DNA of 64,000 nucleotides. It comes from Anaerotignum neopropionicum. Lineage in GTDB: Bacteria; Bacillota; Clostridia; Lachnospirales; Anaerotignaceae. Below the pieces are notes generated by a model that saw only the letters and a program-made list of their open reading frames with translations, searched no databases and was not told the origin of the DNA. Within the stretch, counting starts at the first letter, position 1. The number at the start of each line of letters is the position of its first letter. The stretch covers positions 1 through 64,000 of the forward strand of contig NZ_LRVM01000010.1 in the NCBI RefSeq assembly GCF_001571775.1. Reading direction: 5' to 3'. Below are positions 27,130-35,075 of the stretch, one piece after another. The position numbers and the translations under genes are program-made.

Positions 27130-27519
27130 TTATTTTGTAAAGGAGCCGATTTCAATTAAGTTGCCCTCTGGATCTGCAACATAGCAAGTCCTCTGTCCCC
27201 ACGGTTCTGTTGTAGGTTCTAAGACAGACACTGCACCTTTTGAAACAACTCTTTTGAATGTATCATCTACTGCATCATAGTTTTCAACACTCATAGCAAT
27301 TTCATAATGACCATTAATACCTTTTGCATAAGAAAATGACCTTTTTGTCATCTGTTCAAAATCACTTCTACGAAAAAGCAAAAACAAAGTTCCATCTTTC
27401 AGCAGATAGACATTACTTGCATTTTCTTCCTCCTTAATTTCAAAACCAAGAACATCACGGTAAAAGCGTACCATGATTGGCATGTCTTTCACGAAAATTC
27501 CAAAACCATCTAATTTCAT
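27130..27519 (-). CDS. VOC (glyoxalase/bleomycin resistance) family protein
   Basis: 129 residues forming two beta-alpha-beta-beta-beta modules: MKLDGFGIFVKDMPIMVRFY with GFEIKEEENASNVYLL, then GHYEIAMSVENYDAVDDTF and RTCYVADPEGNLIEIGSF. Such proteins are metal-dependent lyases or drug-binding proteins; the substrate is unknown. The start codon overlaps the stop of the GyrI-like pseudogene (ATGA at 27516-27519), so its translation was coupled to a gene that is now broken; a GGGGAG site directly upstream may still serve it. Confidence 0.88.
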   Translation of the reverse strand: MKLDGFGIFVKDMPIMVRFYRDVLGFEIKEEENASNVYLLKDGTLFLLFRRSDFEQMTKRSFSYAKGINGHYEIAMSVENYDAVDDTFKRVVSKGAVSVLEPTTEPWGQRTCYVADPEGNLIEIGSFTK

Positions 27520-28075
27520 AAGTTTTTCTCCCCTTCTTTTCTTCTGACAGGAACACGCAGCACAGTTTTCATCTTTGCACTTTCAACTTTTCTTGGATCA
27601 AAAAGATAAATTTCATGATAACGGCGAGTCTCGGACAAATCATTTTGCAGACCATTCTCTGCTATAAATGCTTTCATCTTTGCAAGGGTTGCAGGCTCAT
27701 CATGAAAGCTGCTTTGATGCATACACTGTACACAAAGGCCCTCGGTAAGAGTTACAAGCCTTGCTTTTGTAAGGTCAAGATGCGGCTTTTTCTTTGCTGT
27801 AATTTCACAGGCGGCGGCACGACATATTCAAAGTAATCTGTCGGCGTATTACCGCTATTCGGCATCATTTTAATAGCATAAGACAATACATACAGTGTTT
27901 CAACAGCCCCTTGATATTTACCGTTTTCCTCGTTAGGGTTGCCATGACCATCTATCCCGATAAACTTCATTTGTGGCACATCTGCCACAAACGGCACTAA
28001 TTTTAGATGATATGGCTCCTTAAACTTCTTCTTATAATCAACTTCTCCATTTGCGAGCCTCCAATCTACACGCAA
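27516..28075 (-). pseudogene. GyrI-like small-molecule-binding protein with internal deletion
   Basis: The N-terminal half reads VDYKKKFKEPYHLKLVPFVA through FIGIDGHGNPNEENGKYQGA to DYFEYVVPP, and the C-terminal half, in another frame, reads KKKPHLDLTKARLVTLTEGL, CVQCMHQSSFHDEPATLAKM and RRYHEIYLFDP. Together they match the GyrI-like family of about 205 residues, but roughly 35-40 codons that should follow EYVVPP (the LEGLWW region) are missing, and the join is out of frame. The upstream WYL regulator and downstream VOC gene look intact. Confidence 0.8.
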
Positions 28076-28111
28076 AGCATATCATATTTAAATAGACAAT
28101 AGCGTGTCATA

Positions 28112-29005
28112 TTATAAATATTGGGATAGGGTTTTTTGCAACTTTTCTTTGATTTGCAGTCGAATGTCTATGGGCTCCAATATCTCGCAATGTTCACCAA
28201 AGGTGGCAAGGTAGTGATATACCCATTGACCTCGGGGCATAGTAAGCGTTGCTTTGAAGCTGCCGTCTGGCAGAAGCTCACAATTTGGAAATTCATCATA
28301 AACCCGATAAGCCATTTCTTCTGAACATTTAAGGGTTATTGTGACAAAATCATCCTGAAACACCTCGCCACCATTAAATATTTTTTCAGGCTTTTGACGT
28401 TTAAATTGTTCTGTTAAAACCGTCAGTTTTTTAATGCGACGAAGTTTGAAGAAACGGTAGTCGTTTCTTACGCGGCAATAGCCATAGAGATACCACCCTT
28501 GCCCCTTAAAACAAAGCTTTAGCGGTTCAACTTCTCGCTCTATGTTGCTTTCACCACCATGATATAAGAATTTCACGACAACCTTTTGAAGAATTGCATT
28601 TTTTAACGTAGAGAATGTCAAGGCCTCTGACTCAGCGTTTGACCATCCAGAAAAGTCCACCTCAACCCAGTCACTATCATCATTCCCAAAAAGTGAGGAA
28701 AGTTTTTTGACGGCTGTATCTGTTTTTTCTAAGCTAACGGAATCCATTGCGTGTAGTGCGGAAAGAATATCTGCCTTTTCATTTTCGGTCAGCACCGTTT
28801 TGTTCAAAACAAAGTCAGGTAAAAGTGAGATTCCTCCCCCTTTGCCTTTGGTCATATAAATAGGAATACCCGCCGATGACAACAGTTCTACATCACGATA
28901 AATTGTGCGAGGGGAAACCTCAAAATGCTTTGCCATTTCACCTGCGGTAACGCTCTCTTTATTTAATAATAAATACACCATTTCAAATAATCTGTTGATC
29001 TGCAT
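28112..29005 (-). CDS. WYL-domain transcriptional regulator (YafY-type)
   Basis: 297 residues from ATG 29005, set by AGGTGG at 29011-29016; the longer reading to 29089 adds a non-family tail. The N-terminal DeoR-like HTH is INRLFEMVYLLLNKESVTAG with SPRTIYRDVELLSSAGIPIY; a Gly-rich KGKGGGISLLPDF wing follows. The WYL domain at about residues 130-210 (LYHGGESNIEREVEPLKLC and GWYLYGYCRVRNDYRFFKL) is a ligand sensor. First gene of a cluster with GyrI-like, VOC and PNPOx genes, which it probably regulates. Confidence 0.9.
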   Translation of the reverse strand: MQINRLFEMVYLLLNKESVTAGEMAKHFEVSPRTIYRDVELLSSAGIPIYMTKGKGGGISLLPDFVLNKTVLTENEKADILSALHAMDSVSLEKTDTAVKKLSSLFGNDDSDWVEVDFSGWSNAESEALTFSTLKNAILQKVVVKFLYHGGESNIEREVEPLKLCFKGQGWYLYGYCRVRNDYRFFKLRRIKKLTVLTEQFKRQKPEKIFNGGEVFQDDFVTITLKCSEEMAYRVYDEFPNCELLPDGSFKATLTMPRGQWVYHYLATFGEHCEILEPIDIRLQIKEKLQKTLSQYL

Positions 29006-29164
29006 GTTTTTCCACCTCTTACTTTTCATTATAAGAGGATAATATGACATCAGCAAGACATATTTAAGCGTTTGTCTTACCAATGTCATAGTTTTTTGAA
29101 GGTGCTACACACCCAATATGGTCCAGAGTATTCTTGCAAAAGAAGGTGAACGAATTTTTGTTTA

Positions 29165-29469
29165 CTAATTACTTGTACTTTTTTTCATATTACCTTGGCT
29201 TACGGACAGTTTCATAGAATACATTTTTTCTTCTTGTAATAATTCAATATTAGTAAACATAGAAACATCCGGTCTGATACTATCTCTTAGAGAATTGGAG
29301 ATTTGTTGCATTACAAAATAAGCGTTGTCAACACCAATGATTTCTCTGCTATCCTGTACACCAATATAAATTGTCTCACCATTTGTATTTGCAAAGGCAA
29401 TAATTTATTTCTTTAAATAAGAGGTGTAAATTTCTTTTAATTCAACGATTTCCCTTCATATAATCTCAT
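29165..29469 (-). pseudogene. AlbA_2 (Schlafen-like) domain remnant
   Basis: Minus-strand frames give EIVELKEIYTSYLKK, an in-frame TAA, IIAFANTNGETIYIGVQDSR, then FVMQQISNSLRDSIRPDVSM. This is the N-terminal AlbA_2 putative DNA/RNA-binding domain of ATP-binding regulators. The remnant stops after MKKSTSN, so the rest of the protein is lost. A frameshift separates the MRLYEG start from the domain. Confidence 0.75.
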
Positions 29470-29705
29470 AATGCCGCTCCTATATCAGTTTCTGTCGCTT
29501 GTAGTACTATAGTAACAAAGGAGGTAAAGCAATATGGGTTTTAAACTAGCCTTCCAATTATAAAATTTTATAGCTTCAAACACATCTTTATATTTATACC
29601 AAGCACTATTTCTATACAATTAAAAATTTGGAACCGGCCATTTTTAAGAAGAAAAATAGCTTTAATCATTATGTGTGGGAACCAATTACCTAATATTGTT
29701 TTTTA
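29470..29705. other. Intergenic, nothing recognised
   Basis: AT-rich sequence between the AlbA_2 remnant and the short RNA unit at 29706; no coding pattern seen. Confidence 0.35.
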
Positions 29706-29822
29706 TTGACAGTTCTTTTTAAAAATGATAAAATAAAAATATACTTTTTGGTTGGCAGTTATTTACTCTTTCAAGCCTTAAGTTTAAAGGGTGGGAGCTT
29801 CTTTATTGAAGTTCTTTTTTTA
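29706..29822 (+). ncRNA. Candidate short RNA or leader: promoter, about 80-nt transcript, terminator
   Basis: TTGACA (29706-29711), 17 bp, TAAAAT (29729-29734) is a strong promoter that would start near 29741. About 54 bases later GAGCTTC (29795-29801), loop TTTATT, GAAGTTC (29808-29814) is followed by T7, a clean terminator. No open frame lies between. The roughly 80-nt product resembles no RNA family I can name. It ends 230 bp before the c-di-AMP riboswitch, so it could be a free small RNA or a leader of a lost gene. Confidence 0.5.
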
Positions 29823-30054
29823 TAATATTTAACCATTTTTCTTGAAGTTACTTCAGTGCCACAGCGACCGGTTTTGAGTTCCTGAAACCGCAAACATTAG
29901 AATTCAATTATCTGTTGATGCATGCCATGTGACCAGATGTTGAGATGTAATTGGTTTCCTATGGTTCGGGTGTTCTTTTATCATTGTTTGGTTAATTCAC
30001 AATGATTGATATGGTAGGAAATCTTTGCAATAGATTTATTAATTTCATATTGAA

Positions 30055-30175
30055 AACACGCTGAATCCATTTATGGAATGGGAGAACCAATATTTTGGGG
30101 TGAATCACAATTTTGTGTAGGATATTCTTTTCAATCCGAATCCGTCAGCTAATCTCGTAAGCGCAAGAAAAGAAG
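30055..30175 (+). ncRNA. c-di-AMP riboswitch (ydaO/yuaA type)
   Basis: The conserved ydaO strings are present in order: CGCTGAATCC, GGGAGAACCAATATTTTGGG, GGTGAATCAC, AATCCGAATCCGTCAGCTAA, then CTCGTAAGCG. CGCT (30059-30062) and AGCG (30160-30163) close the outer helix. Members bind cyclic di-AMP and usually switch genes off when it is abundant, acting on wall, ion and osmolyte genes. A terminator follows at 30228-30258, then the DapB-like gene, giving a complete off-switch arrangement. Confidence 0.9.
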
Positions 30176-30227
30176 ATAAAAGTATACCTACATTCTACTA
30201 CTCTTTATTTTATTTGCTATTTTGCGC

Positions 30228-30258
30228 TACGGGGATATTCCTGTAGCTTTTTGTTTTC
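30228..30258 (+). terminator. Expression-platform terminator of the riboswitch
   Basis: GCTACGGGG, loop ATA, TTCCTGTAGC with G-U pairs, then TTTTTGTTTT. It lies between the aptamer and the DapB-like gene, as expected for ligand-controlled termination. Confidence 0.8.
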
Positions 30259-30336
30259 AGTTAATTTATTTTTACTTTCTAATAAAAACAAGATAAATTT
30301 CAAAATAAAAAACAAACAACAAAGGAGGTATTACGT

Positions 30337-31101
30337 ATGGAACAAATAACCATTGGTCTTTTTGGATTTGGTAAAACAGGTTCGGTAGTAGCACAGGAAA
30401 TTATTGAGGATACCAATCTAAAACTATGCTGGGTAATGAGAAATACCACAATGAATGAAGGAGAATATGCTAGTCGCATATTGGGTTTTAACCATGATGA
30501 AGGTAAAATATTTTCTGTTAAGAATACAGATTTTGAAACGTTTTACAAATTAAACAAAGTTGACGTCATTATTGATTTTTCAAATCCATTCTCAGTTAAT
30601 GAATATAAAAATGCTGGCGATCTAGGTATACGCATCGTTTCTGCCATATCTAATTATGATGAGCATAACTTTAAACTATTACAGGCTATGAGTAAAAAAA
30701 CTCCTGTCCTCTACTCACCTAATATTACATTGGGCATTAATTTTTTAATAGAGGCTTCCAAACTTTTTAAAAAAATTTCTCCTAGTGCAGATATTGTAAT
30801 TATTGAAGAACATTTTATGAAAAAAAAGAGTGTATCCGGAACAGCTTTACGAATAGCGCACGATTTAGACCTCGATAGTAAGGAACATATCAAATCAATT
30901 CGTGTAGGAGGAATTGTTGGTACGCATGAAGTAATTTTTGGGTTGCCAAATCAGACGATACGAATTAAACATGAATCACTGAACAGAGCTGCGTTTGGGC
31001 AGGGGGCCATTTATGCTGCCAAATGGTTAATGGATAAAGATAAGAATATGTACAGCATGGAAGAGGCGGTTTCTTCACTCATGGCATCATCATATCAATG
31101 A
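30337..31101 (+). CDS. Dihydrodipicolinate reductase-like protein (DapB family)
   Basis: 254 residues; AAAGGAGG precedes ATG 30337. The N-terminal Rossmann part (ITIGLFGFGKTGSVVAQEII) binds NAD(P)H; DVIIDFSNPFSVNEYKNAG and YSPNITLGINFLIEASKLF match DapB. In canonical DapB the active site reads HHxxKxDxPSGTA; here it is EEHFMKKKSVSGTALRIA, keeping one His, a Lys and SGTA but lacking the second His, the Asp and the Pro. It may be a divergent lysine/diaminopimelate-pathway reductase or a related reductase. Its mRNA carries a c-di-AMP riboswitch, tying it to wall or osmotic control. Confidence 0.8.
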   Translation: MEQITIGLFGFGKTGSVVAQEIIEDTNLKLCWVMRNTTMNEGEYASRILGFNHDEGKIFSVKNTDFETFYKLNKVDVIIDFSNPFSVNEYKNAGDLGIRIVSAISNYDEHNFKLLQAMSKKTPVLYSPNITLGINFLIEASKLFKKISPSADIVIIEEHFMKKKSVSGTALRIAHDLDLDSKEHIKSIRVGGIVGTHEVIFGLPNQTIRIKHESLNRAAFGQGAIYAAKWLMDKDKNMYSMEEAVSSLMASSYQ

Positions 31102-31452
31102 TTGGTTACGTAGTTTGTAAATTTCACGCATTGTAGACACGACTCAATCCTCAACTTAAACTTTGGTATCTAAATCAGCAACTCAACTATCTAATTTCCG
31201 ATATACAATCCACTGACTAAACCCTCCTGATAACACGATAATTGATAATTGAAGGATACACGCTATCGTTCCATCAAAAACTACTGAATATGACATTGAA
31301 CGGCCACTGGGGAAATAAAAATTCTTATTCAAATTTCAATAGCCTAATTATCATTGAGCCCTTCTTCGGCATTGATAATCAGGCTATTATAAACATTATT
31401 GTAAACCTATCTACCCTTTCATAATCCTATCTCCTCACCTACAAAAATGGTA
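31102..31452. other. Intergenic with one long inverted repeat
   Basis: AATAGCCTAATTATCA (31338-31353) pairs with TGATAATCAGGCTATT (31373-31388), a 16-bp stem with one wobble. No T-tract follows, so it may be a weak terminator of the DapB-like gene or an IS end. Nothing else recognised. Confidence 0.5.
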
Positions 31453-31580
31453 ATTTGTCCACTCAACCTTAAGGATTGACCATTTCTCAAAAAGTAATTT
31501 TCAAGGACTTTGGAAAATTTATGGCACAAAAGGATTTTATTCAAAACCTCAAAATCCTCATATTTCGACCTTTTTTAAGC
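31453..31580. repeat. Degenerate IS-end repeat, copy A
   Basis: Begins TTGTCCACTCAACCTTAAGG and ends near ATATTTCGACC. The same arrangement (TCTGTCCACTCA, GATTGACCAG, then GGCACAGAAG and CCCATATTTCAAGCC) recurs at 46648-46805 and 51028-51190. Copy A directly adjoins an IS5-family transposase fragment, suggesting that the repeat is the 3' end of that element. Confidence 0.65.
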
Positions 31581-31829
31581 ATCTTTTGTATGGACATAAC
31601 CACTTCCAGCATCCGCACCAGAATGAATCTTCATTCCATGGTGCCAATGGTTTCCTTTTTTCGTCTGTTGCATCTCTGTGTCACGTTTGCCAGCCTTATT
31701 CTTCGTGGAATTTGGGGCAGAAACCATAGTTGCATCAACAATAGCACCATCATGCATAATCAGGCCAGGCTTGCGGAATCCACCTTTGACGTCATTAAAA
31801 TCTTCTCGCCTATTTTGTTGTCTTTAAGC
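31575..31829 (-). pseudogene. IS5-family transposase fragment
   Basis: Minus-strand frames read FRKPGLIMHDGAIVDATMVS, APNSTKNKAGKRDTEMQQTK and KGNHWHHGMKIHSGADAGSG, then a stop. This is the central part around the first catalytic Asp (IVDAT) of IS5-family transposases. The start is lost, a one-base loss near 31800 shifts frame, and the C-terminal DDE residues are deleted. Confidence 0.8.
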
Positions 31830-31836
31830 TAATGCT

Positions 31837-32505
31837 TCAGCTAATTCTATAATGTCCAATAATATCGTTACGATTTTCAAGAATATCTTCTTCATAATTA
31901 ATCTGAAAAGGGTATGCATGATGAATTATAAATGGCACACCTTTTTTGTTTCTGTTATCTGATACAATTCCGATATGCCCGTTAAATACAACAATATCTC
32001 CGCCTTGCCACTGCTCAATGTCTGATCTGTCTGTTGTAAGTGAAATTGCGTTATTTGTAAAATATACCCTTAAATTTCGCACCCTTCTAAAATCAATATT
32101 TTTGTTTACCGTTTCTATGTTGTACAACTCCCTGTGGTTAAGTATATCTTCGTTCACAAGTTCCATTAAGTCATATCCCCCACTCCGTAATCCAAACGCC
32201 ACAACATCGGTGCAAACTCCGTACTCATCATCAGGATAACCGGTTTCGTAATATTTGCTTTTATATTTGGGGTTTGTGGAGACATAATTGCGAACGCCTT
32301 CTAAAATATCGGTTTGGTCATCAATTCCGTCAGAATCTCTGTCCACTTCACTTACATACTGCTGTATGTTAAAATCCTCATTGCTGTATTTTTTATGGGG
32401 TATTATATTAAAACGGTAAAAGATATAAATTACAACTATAATAAAAGCGATACCTATTAACGTGAAAAATGCTCTTTTCTTACGCTTCATAGTATTCTGT
32501 TTCAT
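31837..32505 (-). CDS. DUF1287 domain-containing protein, membrane-anchored
   Basis: 222 residues from ATG 32505, preceded by AAGGAGA. One N-terminal membrane helix (AFFTLIGIAFIIVVIYIFY) puts the DUF1287 domain outside the cytoplasm. That domain shows YPDDEYGVCTDVVAFGLRSG with Cys, and GDIVVFNGHIGIVSDNRN with His, consistent with an NlpC/P60-like papain fold. A peptidase or amidase role in the envelope is plausible; none is shown. The 3' end touches the IS5 fragment. No operon partner is certain; the next gene upstream is 130 bp away on the same strand. Confidence 0.88.
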   Translation of the reverse strand: MKQNTMKRKKRAFFTLIGIAFIIVVIYIFYRFNIIPHKKYSNEDFNIQQYVSEVDRDSDGIDDQTDILEGVRNYVSTNPKYKSKYYETGYPDDEYGVCTDVVAFGLRSGGYDLMELVNEDILNHRELYNIETVNKNIDFRRVRNLRVYFTNNAISLTTDRSDIEQWQGGDIVVFNGHIGIVSDNRNKKGVPFIIHHAYPFQINYEEDILENRNDIIGHYRIS

Positions 32506-32635
32506 GTTATTCTCCTTAGAAAAATATAAATAATTCGTATTTCGTATCATCTGAATCATTATTATTTATAAACATAGCAGAAAATTGGATTTGCTAAAGG
32601 TCATGCTCATACATGCTCATAATAGATACATTTAT

Positions 32636-33424
32636 TTAATCTTGTTTCTTCCCTTTTTCAACTTCCACTGAGGATGGTTCCTTTTCTTCCCCCCACAAAA
32701 GGAAATATCGCACAAAACACAGACCCAAAAGAAAAATCACACCCAAAATAAAATAAACCAGACCGAGCTCTGCACTACCAACACTAGGAGTTTTCCCCTC
32801 TACTGCCACTGGTACACTGTCAAGGAGTTCTCCTTTATCCAGTTCGGCTCCCAAATCATCATAATAGTGAACAGCAGTAAAAGGTGAATAGATATTTTCT
32901 CCATTTGTCTTAACTATACGCAAAAACGGTGCTTTTTCCGCAGAATTTTGAAAAAGAGGTTCTTGTTCTGTATTATCATAAGAGAAAACAGCATAGCTTG
33001 TTACATTGGGCAGATCATATAGTCCACAGATAACCAAATATTCTTTACCTAAACGTTGGCCATCCGCATAATTACACCAATATAAGGAAAAATCATTTAA
33101 CCCTGCATTTAAAAAGCGATATTTCCCAAAAATGCCCCGCTCCAAAACTGCAATGCCATAATGTCCCACATATCCATCACGCTGAAAAAAGACAAAAAGC
33201 TCCCTTCCTATATTCTCTCTTGCCAAAATATTCGCCTCAACTGTTTCTGTAAAAAAATATTCATCAATTGCAACAGAAAGAATTTCATCATCTTTGGTTG
33301 AGATGCTAAACTCTAAACCATAAAATAAATACATACATATTAAAGTAATCATTGCTGCAAAAAATGCAAGATATTTTTGTTTTTTATTTCTGTTTTTAAA
33401 AAAAGATGTTATTGCGTCCATCAT
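32636..33424 (-). CDS. Hypothetical membrane protein with large extracytoplasmic domain
   Basis: 262 residues. A first membrane helix at about residues 17-36 (KYLAFFAAMITLICMYLFYG) and a second at about 222-245 (LGLVYFILGVIFLLGLCFV) frame a 180-residue outer domain; the tail is charged and cytoplasmic. No family recognised. The outer part contains LGKEYLVICGLYDLPNVTSY and may be a beta-sandwich. ATG 33424 overlaps the stop of a possible 42-codon ORF (33421-33549) in an ATGA arrangement. Confidence 0.7.
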   Translation of the reverse strand: MMDAITSFFKNRNKKQKYLAFFAAMITLICMYLFYGLEFSISTKDDEILSVAIDEYFFTETVEANILARENIGRELFVFFQRDGYVGHYGIAVLERGIFGKYRFLNAGLNDFSLYWCNYADGQRLGKEYLVICGLYDLPNVTSYAVFSYDNTEQEPLFQNSAEKAPFLRIVKTNGENIYSPFTAVHYYDDLGAELDKGELLDSVPVAVEGKTPSVGSAELGLVYFILGVIFLLGLCFVRYFLLWGEEKEPSSVEVEKGKKQD

Positions 33425-33549
33425 TGATACTCTCCACTCTTATTATTGAAAAAATATGCACTTTCTTTGATATTCATGTCATAGGTAATGCTCCGCAACT
33501 CATTAAGCATAGCACTAAACCGCCTTTCGGCGGTGGTATTGACAGCCAT
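33421..33549 (-). CDS. Possible small ORF, 42 residues
   Basis: ATG 33549 opens MAVNTTAERRFSAMLNELRS followed by ITYDMNIKESAYFF to a TGA that overlaps the next start (ATGA). Translational coupling would explain the missing ribosome binding site of the 33424 start, but this ORF itself has no clear ribosome binding site. Family unknown; it may be a fragment. Confidence 0.35.
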   Translation of the reverse strand: MAVNTTAERRFSAMLNELRSITYDMNIKESAYFFNNKSGEYQ

Positions 33550-33862
33550 AATGCATACGGATAAACTCTAAACACAATGAAAACCTCGTTACCTCTAAAG
33601 AAAAGCGTCTGGAACAATACCAGTAGAGGTTTTTTATGAAAATATGCTTTTCCCGTATCCGGCGGTTTCGTACTATGGAATTATCCAATCAAAGGCAGCT
33701 GAGTAAATACTCTGTTGCTTTTTTTGAGCCTTTGCTCGGATAATTCACTACTCCTAATGTGAATCTCAAATGGCACACATGTTTTTTGGGCAATACCATA
33801 ATATAGAGCTATTCTGACTTATGCCAGTTTATGGTTTAATTTAATAATTGAGACGTACTAGG
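33550..33862. other. Intergenic region with hairpins
   Basis: ACCTCTA near 33590 and TAGAGGTTTTTT near 33632 could form a plus-strand terminator with a large loop. Otherwise nothing is recognised. Confidence 0.4.
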
Positions 33863-34192
33863 CTACTCTTTATTCTCTGCATAAAAGCAATGCCACTCTC
33901 CATCATTTAAACAAACCATTATAAACCCATCGCCATCATCATATGTATAACTGTTTCCAATGCACCCAAAGTTAGAAGAACCATTTTCAGTGGGAATAGA
34001 ATTCAACTCAACCGAAGAAGTGATTTCTCCTTCGACACACCCTGCGTCTCCCATGGGGCCTACCTCATCCGTTCCATAATACAAAGTATCATTCACTTTC
34101 AATATCATTTCGCTTTTAACAGTTTCAGTCCTGCATCCACCTAAGAATGTCAGGGCTAATATCAATCCAACTAACCACAAATACCTTTTCAT
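33863..34192 (-). CDS. Small lipoprotein, hypothetical
   Basis: 109 residues from ATG 34192; of two adjacent ATGs this one has the better spacing to GGAGG. The N-terminus is a lipoprotein signal, LWLVGLILALTFLGGC, with the lipobox cysteine at about residue 20, so the protein would be lipid-anchored outside. The mature part is acidic and has four further cysteines (DAGCVEGE, NFGCIGN, MVCLNDGEWHCFYAE) that could form disulfides. No family recognised. Confidence 0.75.
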   Translation of the reverse strand: MKRYLWLVGLILALTFLGGCRTETVKSEMILKVNDTLYYGTDEVGPMGDAGCVEGEITSSVELNSIPTENGSSNFGCIGNSYTYDDGDGFIMVCLNDGEWHCFYAENKE

Positions 34193-34289
34193 CATAACCT
34201 CCTTAATATCGCAATTCTTATGGTATTAGCACAATGTGTGTTTTCAGTGTGTAAACAAAATATGAATTTGTACAAATCATGGGTTAAGA

Positions 34290-34829
34290 TCAATCAATAT
34301 TGTTTTCCAATGTATCATAATACAGATTTTTCGAATTGTTGAAAGCAACCAAAAAACAAATAGCTGCAATAACAGCAAGAATGATGCAAACGATTGCAAA
34401 TGCTGGAATCAACAACGATACAAAAACCAAAATATTTAAAACTGCAAGAATTGTCCATTTAGATTTAAGATTTTCTCCATTCAAAATGATACTATATATT
34501 CTCTCCATGTCTATTACACCCATAACGATTTTATATGAAATATACAAAGATACAATGGTTGACGTGATGGCAAGGACGTAAGACAATGCACCTAATGACA
34601 CTGAAAAACCAACTACATCAATTAAATACAGGATGGCAGTAAAAACAGTCATACCAGTTGCGTATGGTTTCGCATCCATAAACATTGGGCTTTTTTCGGA
34701 CATTTCAACCAGCCCGTTTATCATAACAAAATAACCCACAAAATCTGGTATTAAACCAATATGTGAGTTGCCAAGATTTAAATTAAAATCAAGAAATATT
34801 AAAATAAATCCGATAAATATGTTTTTCAT
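34290..34829 (-). CDS. Hypothetical polytopic membrane protein
   Basis: 179 residues from ATG 34829, which GGAG precedes at the right distance; the frame upstream to 34943 is not hydrophobic and lacks a site. Five or six membrane helices are expected, for example FIGFILIFLDFNLN, GYFVMINGLVEM, YVLAITSTIVSLYISYKIVM and VLNILVFVSLLIPAFAIVCI. It resembles small uncharacterised integral membrane proteins of Firmicutes. Function unknown. Confidence 0.75.
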   Translation of the reverse strand: MKNIFIGFILIFLDFNLNLGNSHIGLIPDFVGYFVMINGLVEMSEKSPMFMDAKPYATGMTVFTAILYLIDVVGFSVSLGALSYVLAITSTIVSLYISYKIVMGVIDMERIYSIILNGENLKSKWTILAVLNILVFVSLLIPAFAIVCIILAVIAAICFLVAFNNSKNLYYDTLENNID

Positions 34830-35075
34830 ATTCACACTCCTTTTCTTTTTAGATAGTTTCTCCCTAATGGTTAGGGCACTAGATAGTATGTTTTTCAATA
34901 TACAATCCGATATGTGGTATTTATTGAATAACAAGACATTCAAAATATTTTCTTAATCGCCATAGCCTATCCCTTATCCATAAATTCCAACAGATTGCTC
35001 TCTCGGATAATTTAAAATATGTGCTGCTTCTCTCCCATGCAACTTGTCTCGTTAAATTCCTTGATCATAATTTAA

